64,000 nucleotides of DNA from Capra hircus (taxonomy: Eukaryota > Chordata > Mammalia > Artiodactyla > Bovidae): positions 133,563,089 to 133,627,088 of the forward strand of contig NC_030808.1 of the NCBI RefSeq assembly GCF_001704415.2, given 5' to 3'. The notes beneath the pieces were generated by a model. It saw only the letters and a program-made list of their open reading frames with translations. It was not told where the DNA came from and searched no databases. The translations under genes were made by a program, and so were the position numbers. The stretch's first letter is position 1. Each line of letters opens with the position of its first letter. Of this stretch, positions 1 to 11,676 are shown one piece after another.

Positions 1-117
1 AGCATAAAATTTTAAATTTTGATGCTATACAATATATTAATCGTTCTTTAGCTACTTGTTATTTCAGTATCATATCTAATAAACCATTGCCAAATCCAGG
101 GTTATAAAGATGTATCC
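1..117 (-). mobile_element. possible L1 fragment, antisense
   Basis: AT-rich stretch. The last 35 bases or so (about 82-117) resemble the antisense of an old L1 ORF2 segment that in other L1 copies sits in a 'ccaaatccagggt..aagat' context. The first 80 bases are not recognisable. It abuts the antisense MLT1 LTR that follows. This is a weak call on a short match. Confidence 0.3.
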
Positions 118-432
118 CTAAAGGTGACTACATTCCTTGGTTGATGCCTTCCCACACATTCAAAGCCAGCAGTGTAGCCACTTCTCTCCTCTCTGGCCTC
201 TACTTCTACCCTTACATCTTCTGTCTCTGCCTGTGATCACCCTCCCTCTTTACAATGAGAATCCTTGTGATTATCTTGGGGCTACCTAGATAACTAACAG
301 GATAATCTCTCCATCTCAAGAACCTTAACTTAATCACATTTAGAGAGTCTCTTTAACTATATAAAGTGGCAATTCAGGGGTTCTGGGGATTAAGGGCATC
401 AATGGGAGTCATGATTTGGTCTACCACAACTG
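118..432 (-). mobile_element. MLT1-family LTR (ERVL-MaLR), antisense
   Basis: Read on the minus strand this follows the MLT1 layout: 'gtggtagac'-type start (430), 'ccccagaacccctgaat' (about 375-395), a 'taagttaaggttcttgagatgg' block (about 313-337), the 'aatcacaagg..' block (about 258-275), and an 'ctttgaatgtg' block near 155-165. It is heavily diverged with no open frame, as expected for a mammal-wide LTR of this age. The far end is not sharply defined. Confidence 0.6.
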
Positions 433-479
433 GTACCCACCTTTTCCACTGAAATGTGGAAACTTCACTACCATTTAGA

Positions 480-1180
480 TCATGTTACCTTATCCACGTT
501 TAAATATTGTTGTGTTGGGCATGAGATGCTGTTATTAATATAATTATTATTTCAAACATCAATTACAGTTAATAAAACTCATGAAGAAAGTATTTGTTAG
601 ATGTAACCATGTTTCTTCTCCTTTCATTGTTCTCCTTTCCTGCAACTACAACATTCCTTCTTTTCTTGTTTATTTTCCTTTGAAGGTATTTCTTTAGCCA
701 AATCTTTAAGGACGTTTGCTAATGATAAACTTTAAAAATTTTCCTTTGTCTGATAATGAGTTTATTTCCCCTTCATTTCTGAATGGATAGTTTCAACACA
801 TGCTGCATTTGCATTTTGCCATTCTTTTTCTTCAGCCCTTCAGAAGTATTGTGCCACTTCTTTCTAACTTCCATGATTTCAAATGAAAAATTTGCTGTCA
901 TTCAAATGAGTGTTCTCTTATAGGTAATGTGTTCTTTCCCCTCTGACTGTTTCCAAGGTATTTTTTCTTCATTTTTACTTAAAAATTTTTTAATTATGAT
1001 GTGTCTTGGCATGGATTTATCCTTTTGAGGTTTACTTAGCATCTTGTTTCTACAAGTTTGTGTCTTTCACCAAATTTGGAAAGTTTTCAGCCATGATTTT
1101 GTCAAAGACTTTTTCAGCCCCTCTCTCCTCTTCACCTAGGTGGCAGTCACTCTGTTTAGGTTTAATATGCTGGTTTGGGC
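480..1180 (-). mobile_element. old L1 (L1M-type) fragment, antisense
   Basis: The plus strand is T-rich and keeps the order of blocks typical of antisense old mammalian L1: 'ctgaatggatagtttcaaca' (780-800), 'attgtgccacttctttctaac' (about 849-870), 'tgctgtcattcaaat' (893-907), 'aattatgatgtgtcttggc' (990-1009), 'ccaaatttggaaagttttcag' (1071-1091). The homologous junction region occurs in the younger L1 at 34.8-35.0 kb ('agtatgtgtcttggcata'). Heavily mutated; the 163-aa frame starting at 1006 is a by-product of this antisense L1 and the unassigned DNA beyond it. Confidence 0.6.
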
Positions 1181-1925
1181 TTACTTTTGTGGGCTGTGGT
1201 TCAAAAGGCAGACTAATGAATCAAATGCTTTATAGTGCTATTTTGGTCCGCAGAGTGTATCTAGTGCCACTGGGGTTGTCACTGGTCCTTGCTGTTGCTG
1301 CCTTTAGGGGACAGAAGGAGAGTCCCCAGGTGGGATCACCAGGTTGCTCTAAGCGGGGGGCAAGGAGAGGGGGATATGATGGGATTCCTTCTGTCAGTGC
1401 CCGCTCACCCTTCACTTCCTCACCCACTTCCCATTCCTGGGTGTCTATGAGTAAGGGAGGAAAGTTCGGGGCTCATGGGGACAAAGATTCTTCCTAGTCA
1501 ATCTGCTGACCCTTATATCTCTTTGTAGAAAAGAGGATCTCAGGCCTGGGAAGAAAGAGAATGCCTTCCCTGGCCCCTTACCAATTGTGTTGGGCTTCAC
1601 TTTTGTTGTTAGAGGGGATCTTGTTGGATCAGGGGGAAAAATGAACCTACCTGGGTTGCCTTCTACAGTGAAGTTAGGGGGCTGTGAAATGCCTGGACTG
1701 GGCAGCCTTCCTATGTTGGGTGTGGGCAAGCAAGATGCCCTGCCTCTGTATTTTTTAAGACTCAAGTCTTAAAGTCCCAAAACAATTCATCTTTTTTCTG
1801 TTACCACTTTTCAGAGTTCTTCTCTAGTTGTTTCTTGCTCCATTTCCAGGGTTACACTTAGCATGGAGGAGACAGGGAAAACAGCTTACACCATCATGTC
1901 TGGATGGAACTTCACCATTTAAAAA
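1181..1925. other. unassigned stretch between L1 pieces
   Basis: About 745 bases, locally G-rich (1310-1400 and 1500-1760). No repeat family recognised and no exon with convincing splice sites. It may be the 3' UTR of the flanking old L1, but I cannot show that. Confidence 0.3.
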
Positions 1926-2400
1926 ATTTTATTTTTAATAAGTTTTATTGGAGTTTAGTTGCTTTTCATTGTTATATCAGTATGGCAGATGAATCAGCTA
2001 TACATATACATATATCCCCTCTTTTTTGGATTTTCTTCCCATGTAAGTCACCTAGAGTGCTGAGTATAGTTGCCTGTGCTATAATACAGTAGGTTCTCAT
2101 TAGCCATCTACTTTACACATAGTGTCAATAGGGTATATATGTCAGCCTCAATCTCCCAATTCATCCCATCCCCTTCTTTCCCACTTGGTATCCTTATGTT
2201 TATTTTATGTCTCTGTCTCTATTTCTGCTCTGTAAATAAGATTGTCTATACCATTTTTTTTTCAGATTTCACATATATACATTAATATATGGTATTTATT
2301 TTCCTCTTTCTGACTTCTTTATGTATGACAGTTACTAGGTCCAGCCACATCTCTACAAATGACCCAATTTTGTTCCTTTTTATTCCATCATTTTTCTTTG
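1926..2400 (-). mobile_element. L1 3' end (ORF2 end plus 3' UTR), antisense
   Basis: Begins with a T/A-rich run (reverse complement of a poly-A tail) followed by 'ttattggagtttagttgc', 'gaatcagctatacata' (1991-2006) and 'cagtaggttctcatta' (2088-2103). These are the same blocks as in the antisense L1 3' ends at 12.3 kb and 18.0 kb, and the usual 3' UTR of ruminant L1. It ends around the 'tccagccacatctctacaaatgac' block, which corresponds to the end of ORF2. It is 5'-truncated. Confidence 0.75.
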
Positions 2401-4537
2401 ATGATTTCCTCATCTTCATTGACTTTGATCTCTCCTATTGGGATTCCTACTGAATAAACTTTGGATTCTTGTTTCTTCCTTCACTTTAAAAAATCGTTAC
2501 TTTTTTATTTCCCATCTATTTTTACTATGTCATATTTCCTTATCTTTTTACCACTATTTTGGTTTTCATTTATATTAATTCTTTTTTTCTGCCTGATGTA
2601 TAATTTTCATTTCAATTTTCAGAATACAAATTTTCAATAGTTCTTTTACCCTCTGCTCTTTTTAAATATTTTCTCAGATGCCTCTTAAGATTCAGGTAAG
2701 ATTTACAGTTTTCAAAATTGCTTTCTTTTCCTTGCTTTTTTCAGTTAGTTGTTGTTTTGGTTCATTTTGGCTTCCTCTTTCATGCTGTTGATTTTCCTTT
2801 AAGTTCTTAAAAGCCTGGAAGACTTTTCATGCTAATAAGTGAAAGACAAAGCTGTTTGGTACATATGGCACAAAAGAGACCCTTTGCCACTGTGTGCCAG
2901 GCCTTGCGGGGAGCTCTGGTGTAGAGCTTGGGCAGACAAGCAGGTTGATGGCTCCTTTCGCTGTGTAAATTCCCAGCTGTGTTAGGCAAGGTGTTTGACC
3001 TTTATATTAGGCAAAGGTTGTTCTTGACCCTCATCACAGCACTCTATTGTTTCTGTTTGTTGGTCTGCTGAGGTGGTTGGGGTGTGTCCCATCTTTCTTC
3101 TCTGCTTCCTCCAGCACCCACGTTGTGGCCTCAGGGCCAGCCAGGTACAGATGCTGCAGCCAACATCTTTGTGACTCAGGAAGACCTAAGGACAACTGGC
3201 CTGGATAACACATCAGTGGGGGCTAGTTAGGGGTGGGGAGGCTGAGGGTTGTGCAAGTGGATCCACCAAGTGTGCAAAGAGATGCTTAGAACTTTTACTG
3301 ACATGAATTTTATCTCAAATATGAAAGACAGTAAGACATTAATTTTAACATATGGATTGTCATTCCTGAGTAAGTCTAAGAGTTCCTTAATCCACTTTTT
3401 TACTTATTTGATTGTCTTGCAATGAGTTGCAGTTTATATCCTCTTGGTTAAGGAGATTCATGGATAATATATTCCATTTAAAAAATCTAATCCTTTCAAA
3501 ATAGTTAAGTGATTAAACATTCTGGCATAAGAAAGAGAATTTTAAAATGCCAGCACTAGTAAACAACTTGAGAATAGCAAAGATGATACATCTAACTTTT
3601 ATACTTTTATTGACACTATGTGATGAAAATAATTATGATTTTATAAGATGTGATAAAAAAATGTTGTCCCTAGAGTTCAAACTATCAAGAAGACTGCTTG
3701 AAAGATGAAGTCTTACCCATGAGCATTAATAGTTAATCTCACTTAAATATAAATTATGTTGAGATATTTACTAATGAGTACATGTATGTAGTTTATGAAT
3801 AAAAAAATATGTAAACTGTGGATGCATGCTTAATTTTTTCAAGTGTAGAGTAGGTGACTCAAAACAATTTAGAAATTGCTGCTATAGATAGTCCTCTAAC
3901 GAATGATTCTGATTATCACTCCACAGCTAAACTCAAGCTGGGAGACCCTGTGGGGCTCCCCTGGGAAGTACTATACTTACTGCTGCTAGAGCTTTCTCCC
4001 TCATGGTTTTGAGTTGCAACAATCCAGCCACATCTCTAGCCTATTGTCCATAAATTTTTTATCATTTCTGTTACACTGATGACACTCTTCCACATATTCA
4101 AGGCTGTGGCAGATTCATACTTTTTTTTTTTTGTTTGTTTGCCAGAAGTCTTTGACTGCTCTATGGAATCCTGCAGGTGGTGGGGACAATGCATATGCAT
4201 TGCCCACGACCCCAGATCTAAAGCCAAAATGTTGCTATTGAACTCAGAGAACAAGAAATTCCCCACTGAATGTTTCCTCTGTAAAGAATTCCTCTTATTT
4301 TCTGTTGGTCTTTATTAAAACAAAAGTCAACAAAGGAACAAAAGCAACTCGACTCAGGAATCAGGGGACTGAGCATGCAAGGTTAGAATCTGTTATCCCG
4401 TAGAGCGCTCCTGGGGACCGACGTGGCTTTGGCTTGTTGTCCACGGGGAAGATGAGAATGTCAGGGAGAAGGGCAGAGTGGTTACCATTGGGTGGTGTCA
4501 TTTAAAGGGAAATAAAAAGGAGAATTTCTTTCCACCT
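2401..4537. other. unassigned DNA, first 400 bases possibly L1
   Basis: 2401-2800 is very T-rich and may continue the old antisense L1. 2800-3300 is G/C-balanced with no recognised repeat. 3300-3900 is AT-rich. A T12 plus TTTG run lies at about 4118-4140. No tRNA, exon or repeat family could be supported. Confidence 0.3.
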
Positions 4538-4735
4538 GGGCTTCCCTTGTGGCTCAGCTGGTAAAGAATCTGCCTGCAGTGTGGGAGACCTGGGTTCGAC
4601 CCCTGTGCTGGGAAGATCCCCTGGAGAAGGGAAAGGCTACCCACTCCAGTATTCTGGCCTGGAGAATTCCATGGACTGTATAGTCCATGGGGTCGCAAAG
4701 AGTCAGACATGACTGAGCCACTTTCACTTTCTTTC
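4538..4735 (+). mobile_element. Bov-tA SINE, full length
   Basis: Complete tRNA-Glu-derived head ('gggcttcccttgtggctcag' at 4538-4557, B-box-like 'gggttcgacccct' near 4592-4604) followed by a Bov-A body ('cccactccagtattctggcc', 4641-4660) and the 'gactgagccactttcacttt' end. Bov-tA is restricted to ruminants and is mobilised in trans by LINE enzymes. Short antisense frames across it come from the SINE and are not genes. No clean target duplication is visible. Confidence 0.95.
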
Positions 4736-4823
4736 TTCCCAACTAGACACATCTCTCTACCAGCATAGAGAGAACTAATTCTGAGCTAAACTCAGAGTCA
4801 GAACCAAGTAATTCCCACTCAAG

Positions 4824-5035
4824 TTCCTCCCAGGTGGCTCAGTGATAAAGAATCTGCCTGCCAATGAAGAAGACACAGGTTTGATCCCAGAGTCGGGAAG
4901 ATCCTTTGGAGAAGGAAGTGGCGACCCACTCCTCTTTTCTTGCCTGGAGAATCCCATGGACAGAGGAGCCTGGCAGGATACAGCCCCTAAGGTTGCAAAG
5001 AATTGGACACGACTTAGTGACTGAGCACGCATGTA
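4824..5035 (+). mobile_element. Bov-tA SINE, diverged
   Basis: Same architecture as the copy 90 bases upstream, with more substitutions: 'caggtggctcagtgataaag' (4831-4850), 'tgatccca' B-box remnant, 'cttgcctggagaatcccatg' (4939-4958) and 'ggacacgacttagtgactga' (5005-5024). Two SINEs in the same orientation with a short spacer suggest independent insertions. Confidence 0.9.
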
Positions 5036-7259
5036 TGCATTCCTTACTCACCCCTACCCCAAATGCAGTGTGCCACCTCCTGGTGCCCTTCCCTGCCTAG
5101 GTCCTTGGAGGCTCCTGAGTTTGCATTTAATGTGGGAGGCTGTTTCTTTACAACAAGACCCTCCTATTGCTTAACTTCATGTTGCACACACTTCCTCCTA
5201 AAACATCATGTTGCACTTTCAGCACAAAAATGAATTTAAATTAATTGGGTTTGAGATTCCTTTTTGGAGTATTTCATGAGTCCCTTTGAAATAACAGAAG
5301 TGAGTGTCACAAACACAGTTTGGAAAGCAGATATTGGGTACAAAGAGTATCTTCTGGAGGAAGATACAGTTGTCAAAAAGGTATTTTTCCCCCTGCAGTG
5401 ACAGGTGGCTCTGACAGCTCTGGTTTGTCAGCAGGCAGACACATGAAGATGAGGGGATCAGAAATGAAAGATGCCAGGGAAAATCATTCCTTTCGTGGCT
5501 GTGAAGTGATCATGACATTGCTGCATCATAACACAGAGCTGAAGACAGAGTCAAATTGAAATCTCAACCTACAGAAAAAAATGTTACCTGATAATGTCCT
5601 CTGTCCAGCCGTTTCTATATTTGCTGGTGTTCCCTAAGGGTAAACCTAAGGGAAGGGCAAGACTGAGATAACCTGTCCATGTCCATGGAGGCAGATGGGG
5701 TGTGTATGTCAGGCTTGTGTCCTGGAGAGAATGGTGCTAGGGAGGCTGGGTGCAGGAAGCCCCTGGGAGGATGAGGTAGGTTATAGTCTCTGGGGTCCAG
5801 CACCAGAGGGAGACTTGGACACCTTGATATGATGGTCCATTTCCCATCTAAGGCCCTTTCCCATCTTCTAAGAGTTGAAGATCATGGAAAGAATGTTTGA
5901 GGTCTTAGAGAAATACTGTCTTCTCAAGGCTTCCAGAAATAGCTGATGACTTCTATAGTTACCCAAATGAATAGAGGCTGATGGCTGTAGCTGAGGACAT
6001 AGCCAGCCACAAAGCCCTGAATAAGTTAACCTAGACACTGGAGTGCTTCTTCCATCAACCACCTGGAATGATGAAAAAACAACTTCCTGCTGGGTCTAAG
6101 TTGAGTTAGCTGCAACCAAGATCCAGAGAAGGATTTGGGAGGTATTAAGCTCAGAATGTGGGTGAACACAGGGGACAAGGGCTCACCTATAGCTACCAGA
6201 TAGGTCCCAAATGCTTGCTACCTTAGGGGATCTGCTATGTCTCTGCTCCCCAAGGTTTTTTCAACATTTGAGAAAAAACTGGCTGTAAATCAACAGCCTG
6301 TACCATTTCATGTAACAATGAGTTTCTTATACTTTCTATCTATAGTGGGTAAACATTGCTCTATAAAAAAAAAAACTTTAAAATTTAAGGCTTCCTATTC
6401 TACTGCTGTGGAGCTTGGGGAAAATGTTTATATTCACCTTAGCACTGCATATTTTTGGGAAACCTGGCAAGCCTGCATGCTTGCTTCTCATTGGTAACTG
6501 CGGGCTACCAGTTCTAGTCTTAGGTATCAAGCCTTCATTTTATCTGGCAGTTGGAAAAATACAATCTTCTCCAAATCTCTACTAAAATGACATTTAAAAA
6601 ATTAAAGGCATACACATTCAAGGACAAAGAGTTTGTAAAAGCAGTGACACCAACAACATTTTTGGAAGCTGGATTGCAGGTGTACAATTCACATTTGACA
6701 CAGCATAAAGAAAGTGGAATTTAAAGGCCACAATGAGCAGAGCTGTAAAGCACTCCAGTTTTCAACCCCAAGTTCTCAAAAGGCTCAGGACTCACTGGTT
6801 CTGGTACACCTGGGAGTGGGAATGAAAATGACACAGGATAAAAGTTGTTCTAGATCTTTCTGACTCCAGGAAGGTGGGAAACTGCCCCTTCTCCACCATT
6901 CCAGAATACTGGAAGGTTATTTTCCAAAGAGAGGAAAAGAGAAGGTTTCTGCCTTCAGGGCATCAGGCCTGAGTGAGGGCAAGGTTGTCATAAGAGAAAG
7001 AGACGAGAGGGCTTACATGCAAGCTTGTGTACTGAATGTTGAGACTTCCAGCCCCTTTTCACCCTTTCCCAATACTCTTGCAGCACAGCTTGACCTTCCA
7101 AGGACATCAGAAGAATCTTCTCTGAGGACTCTGGCCAGCCTAGGAGGACAGACCTAAACCCAGTGGAACTGAAGCTTCCCAAAAAAAGTTCAACCAGTAC
7201 ATATACCCATATGTGGCATCCATAATAGAAAAGACCCAGTCTTTTACACAGAGTTCCCA
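5036..7259. other. 2.2 kb of unassigned DNA
   Basis: No SINE, LTR or LINE recognised, and the open frames are short and lack family resemblance. It could contain very old, unrecognisable repeat DNA. Confidence 0.35.
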
Positions 7260-8260
7260 ATCAGACTTTCAGTTTCCTAATCGTAAACATAGGTGGATAA
7301 TTAAGGATCACCAGAAAACTGAAGAGGTCCTCTAATTTGAAACATGAGCTCAAAACAAGTAGAAGAAAAAGCAACTTGGATGAAATGCAAGAATCAAAAA
7401 CGTTTTTAAAATATATCATTAATACCATCTGACAACTGGTAAAGATTATCCTCATGAAACAAAAGAAGAAGAGGCTGTAAACATTAATATTCAGGGAGAA
7501 AAAATGTAATCTTGAAAATTTAAAATATGGTGACAAAATATAAAAAGCCCAAAAGGAAGATCAGAAGATGAAGTTAAATATATCTCCCAGAAAGTAGATG
7601 AAAACAGAAACAAAAATGATATAGTCAAGGAGAAATAATGGAACATTTTAGGAATGTTAGACATCCAGAATCCAGGAATAGGAAGTCCCAAAAGAGAGAA
7701 CAGAGAAAATGAAAGGGAAAAGAAAATTTCTTCATCAGTGAAGAAATTAAGGAAACTTCCTTGAATTGAAGGGCCTGTGTTTCTAGAATAAAAAGAACAA
7801 CTGAGTGATCCACAAAAACTAGACCAACATCATCATTACCATGGTCATCTATAAAAATGAACAAATACATATGATTATTTACAACACTGGACAATAGACA
7901 GAGTAGAAACATGATCCCTAACAGAAGGGGAAACTCAGCAAGAGCTGAGCTCAAGTTCACCAGCTTTCTGTCTGGGGACACTTCCCCTACGATAGTGCAG
8001 AGAGGTGGAGGGACCTTTATCTATCATTGAACTGAGGCAGATATGGAAGTCTGAAACTGCTGACAAGTCTTGGAGGAATGGCTATCAACACACAGAGTAA
8101 GGACTTGAAATGCCCAGCTGAGAGCAGATTGTTCAAGACACAAGCTGTACAGAGGTAGCTGAAGCCCCACAATGTTGGGAGACATTCAAATTTGGAACTA
8201 GTCACGATGAAGAGCCTTTATGATACTACTGAAACATTCCAGAGACCCCCCCAAAAAAAA
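7260..8260 (+). mobile_element. old L1 or HAL1-like fragment, sense
   Basis: A-rich on the plus strand. It contains a 'gaattgaagggcctgtgtttct' block (about 7763-7784) followed by 'actgagtgatccacaaaa', the arrangement seen in the ORF1/3' part of old L1M and HAL1 elements. It is directly followed by an L1 ORF2 remnant in the same orientation, so the two may be one broken element. No intact frame. Confidence 0.5.
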
Positions 8261-8299
8261 CCCCAAAATTAGCTATTACTATCACAAACATTTAAAATG

Positions 8300-9010
8300 A
8301 AAAAAATAGACATTAATAAAAACAAAAAAATCCTCAAGAAAATATTGACAAATTAGATCCAGCACTGTATAAAAACAGTCATACACTTTAGTCAAGTGAT
8401 GTTTATCCCAGGAATGTAAATTGGCTTAGTATTTCAAAAGCAATTTGTCATGTTAACGAAATAAAAGGAAAATGTGATTATTTCAATAGATATAGAAAGA
8501 AATATTTGATGAAATTCAACAACTATTCATGATAAAAATTCTCAGAAATTAGGTAAAGAAGAAAATTGCCCCATTCTGATGAAGAGCATCTATAGAAAAT
8601 ATCCTAGTGCTAAACATTGTATTTGATGATAAAATATTCAATATTTTCCAGCACTGGTATCAAGGTAAAGACAATCTCTCATCACTTCTGTTCAACATTG
8701 TATTGGAGGTTCTAATCATTGTAACAAGTCAAGATATAGACATAAAGCAACAAGATGTGAACAAAAAAGTAAATCTGTCTTTTCCACAGACAATGTTATA
8801 GTTCACATAGAAAACCTTAAGGAATTCACACACCAAGAAAACTTATAGAATCTAGTTTATGAAATTGGCAAAGGGGCAAAATATAAAGTCAATACAGAAT
8901 GCAAGTGAATATCTATATAACAGCAGTGAACAATAGGAAAGTGAAATCACAGCATAGTATATATGCTATAATGCAAACTTTAAGATAAGATTTATAGATA
9001 AATGCCAGAT
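8300..9010 (+). pseudogene. old L1 ORF2 remnant (reverse transcriptase part), sense
   Basis: Collinear with L1 ORF2: 'gtttatcccaggaatgtaaa' (8401-8420) matches the segment encoding a GF-P-G-like block, and frame 8607-8801 has 'LLFNIVLEVLI' preceded by a degenerate loop, equivalent to the 'LSPLLFN..LEVL' stretch just upstream of the catalytic motif. The catalytic motif is not recognisable here. It is much more diverged than the L1 copies at 28-41 kb, hence an older insertion. Confidence 0.7.
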
Positions 9011-9149
9011 AAATAATAAATAAATACGTAGGTAATAGATAGTAGGTTGCTTACATAGATAAAATGTATTACAAGATAGGGGAAAACAGATCAGAGGAAT
9101 AAATATCTTTTCCCTGTGAACAGAACCATATCTGTTCCATCTTGGGTTT

Positions 9150-9620
9150 TGTCATCATAATAGATAGCTTCTCTATCCAGACAGTTGCTCAAGTCAGATA
9201 CCTAGAAGTCATTCCTGATCATAGCTCTCTCTCAAGTACCACATCCAAACAGTCACCAAGCCCTGGAAATTTTTCCTTCAAAGACAAATTTAATCTGTCC
9301 ACTTTTCTCTGTCTGAGTTGACAATCACCACAGTCCAAGCCATCATCATTTCTCACTGGGACTTCCTCCTAAATCATTTCCCCCAAATTCAACACATTTT
9401 CCAAAGGGCAATCATAGTGATCTTTTTAAAAAGTAAACTGATGGTGCCCCTCACTCTGCTTAACACACTTCAAAGTCTTAGCTCCAAAGACATCCAAACT
9501 ACCAGAGATATAACCTGAGGCTCAGAGAAAGGCATCCTCCTGCTCCAACATTCTGTCAGTGCCTCCCATTGGCTGCCAGAGGCCGGCAAACATTCAAGAT
9601 GGAAAACACCTCTTGCAGGT
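9150..9620 (+). mobile_element. L2 LINE 3' region fragment, sense
   Basis: Follows the L2 3' region: 'tacctagaagtcattcctga' (9200-9219), 'cagtcaccaagccctggaaat' (9250-9270), 'catcatttctcactgggact' (9343-9362), 'caatcatagtgatcttttta' (9410-9429) and 'gcccctcactctgctta' (9445-9461). L2 was active before placental radiation, so the degree of decay fits. No coding capacity remains. Confidence 0.65.
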
Positions 9621-9689
9621 GTCAGCCCCCCTGTCCCCATGTCCATGACGCAAAGTATCAGAATGAATTTGCAGGTACCCAGACCCAAG

Positions 9690-10110
9690 ATTGACTTCAG
9701 TTAGAGAGGTCAGGGGAGTTCTCCCAGGAGGGGGCTTCACCCTGAGCCCGAAGGATGAGAAAGAGCACCTATGTGAAGAATGGTGGGGGGGCACAGGCTT
9801 GGGGAAGCGAGAATGGCAGGGGCAACTACTCAAGAGGCAGGAAAAAAAGAACTGTGCTGTTTGGAAAACTGAAATAAAGGCAGCGTGTGTGGGATGCAGT
9901 GAATGAGAGGTAGAAAACTTGAATGAGGCTAGAGAGAGAGGTGTGGGACTCATGAGGCAGGGCCTCACAGACTGTGGTCTAGCGTCTGCACTTGACTTTG
10001 GGGGGCACACTCAGATGAACACCATCAGAGCATAAAAAGTTTCTTTCTGGCTGCTGTATGGAAGCGGATTGGGTCACTAAGGAAGTAGGAGAACCAGGGG
10101 AAGTTGTCAC
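9690..10110. repeat. ancient interspersed repeat, family not named
   Basis: Contains a 'cctgagcccgaaggatgagaaa' block (about 9740-9762), a 'gcagtgaatgagag' block (9895-9908) and 'tctttctggctgctgtatggaa' (10042-10063). The same series of blocks, in the same order, recurs at 16.95-17.34 kb and partly at 45.12-45.42 kb, so it is a dispersed element rather than unique DNA. I recognise it as a mammal-wide repeat but cannot name the family with certainty. Confidence 0.55.
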
Positions 10111-11172
10111 ATCCATCCCAGGAGGTGACCGTGGGGAAGGAGGGACCATGCAAAGTTCAAGTACATTTCCTTTCCCCTTGACCTAGTGAAAATGAGAGGG
10201 GCCTGACACTCCTGGGCATCGTCTTAGTCTAAGACAGCTTCTCTCCAGTCCATGCTCCTTGATTACTGAGGCTCTTTCCTCTTCTTCCTGAGAGCTCTTA
10301 GGCTGGAGTTGGGGTAGCTCATGGCCCTAAAGCCCTTATGATTCACTCCTCCTTCTTTGGAGCTTCCAGACAGCCTCTTCTTTGAGAAACTGGGATAAAA
10401 TTCACCTAGAGCCAGAGGCCACTCACAGATTGTACACAGTCGATAGGGTTGGGGGAGGGGAGCAGAGAGAGAGCTGTGTCTCCAGTAATTTCAAAGACTT
10501 TTAGAAGAATGGGAAGACTGGATTTTGATTCATGCCTCTCCTTAAATTCCTCCCTAAACTACCTGTTTTCCAGCCCATTTCCTCTTCTCTCTGAGGAACT
10601 GGTGGAGGTCATGGCCCTTTCCAGCCCTCTTTTGTGCGTGTGAACTCACACACCAAGGGCAAAGACTTGTCTGCCCTTGATGTCCCTTCTGCCTGACCTG
10701 TCTGTGGGTGGAGCAGTCGTGATCACCCAGGTCTGTCCAGGAAGCTCGTCATCCACTCAGCCCTCAGAACTCCCAAGAGGCCACAGACAATCCACTCATC
10801 AGGCCCAAGGACCCATATCTTGAGCCCAGTCCTACATCTGCTCTGTTTCCAGCTCCAGGCTTTCACTAGGTTTTAAGAGAAGTGACTTCCAAACTCAAGA
10901 GGGTGCTCCAAATGCATCACAGAGGACTTGGGACAGAGCTGGGCTATTATAGCTGAGGAATCAAACCAGTCTAGAGCTTACAGAAAGCTTAAGGCCAATA
11001 AATTTTCAACTCATTCTCATAATCTGTTTGCATACCAAGCATTTACTGGACCTCTTTTTGTACCCATATCTGCTCCAAGTACTACAGAGACTAGAACTCA
11101 ATCTCCCTTTTACACTTATCTGAGCAAATTAAGGACCCTGTCCAAGGGCAAACAGCAGGGTCTTTCCTGATT
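10111..11172. other. unassigned, probably single-copy DNA
   Basis: About 1.06 kb of balanced composition with no recognised repeat. Open frames here (up to 80 aa) show no recognisable domain. Confidence 0.35.
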
Positions 11173-11222
11173 AGAAAGATATCTCGTAAAAAAAAAAAAA
11201 AGAAAAAGAAAGATATCTTGTA
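11173..11222 (+). repeat. A-rich tail flanked by a 16-bp direct repeat
   Basis: An A-rich run (about 11187-11206, with two internal G) is flanked by 16-base direct repeats, 11173-11188 and 11207-11222, that differ at one position (agaaagatatctcgta and agaaagatatcttgta). The size and layout are those of an L1-type target-site duplication with almost no insert other than poly-A, i.e. an extremely 5'-truncated retroposition. Confidence 0.6.
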
Positions 11223-11525
11223 CCCTTTATGCCCCAGTGAAATCTTACCTCCTGGTGGCTCTCTCAGCAGGAAGGATTCTGAGGAATCCCAGGGGATGGC
11301 TAAGGTTGTCTTTGGAGGGAGAGTGAAGAGGCAAATCTTAGTCAAAAATTAGGCTTCTATCCTAAACTGATAGAATCTCCCCATAGGAGACTCCTCACAG
11401 CATTCCCAGGAACTGGCTGATTGTGCACCCTGAGCTCTCCCTCCTGCAACATCAGGTCTGCTGTCTGCCAGGGTTGCTCATTCTGTGCTTGGACAGTCCT
11501 CTCTTACATGGAGTGCAGACTTGCC
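11223..11525. other. unassigned spacer
   Basis: About 300 bases without a recognised repeat, leading into the 50-bp minisatellite. Nothing further can be supported. Confidence 0.3.
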
Positions 11526-11676
11526 TCCTTGTATGGTGATTGTTCTGCTCTCCATTTTGTCTTCTGCAGGTAGTCTCCTTGCATGGTGATTGTTCTGCTT
11601 TCCACTTTGTCTTCTGCAGGTAGTCTCCTTGTATGGTGATTGTTCCATCTTTCCATTTTATCTTCTGCAGGTAGTC
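11526..11676 (+). repeat. 50-bp minisatellite, three copies
   Basis: Three head-to-tail copies starting at 11526, 11576 and 11626, each opening with 'tccttgtatggtgattgttc' or a one-base variant. Copies 1 and 2 are exactly 50 bases; copy 3 has a one-base insertion and several changes. Every copy ends in a pyrimidine tract plus 'cttctgcagg', which resembles a splice acceptor; it is thereby triplicated. Confidence 0.9.

Noticed and set aside
1006..1497. 163-aa frame
   Set aside because: Starts in antisense old L1 and continues into unassigned DNA; no recognisable protein.
4538..4615. tRNA-Glu-like sequence
   Set aside because: It is the head of a Bov-tA SINE with a degenerate fold, not a functional tRNA gene; the same holds for the other SINE heads.
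9594..10010. 138-aa minus-strand frame
   Set aside because: Lies across an L2 end and an ancient repeat in antisense; serine- and proline-rich text is a by-product of purine-rich repeat DNA.
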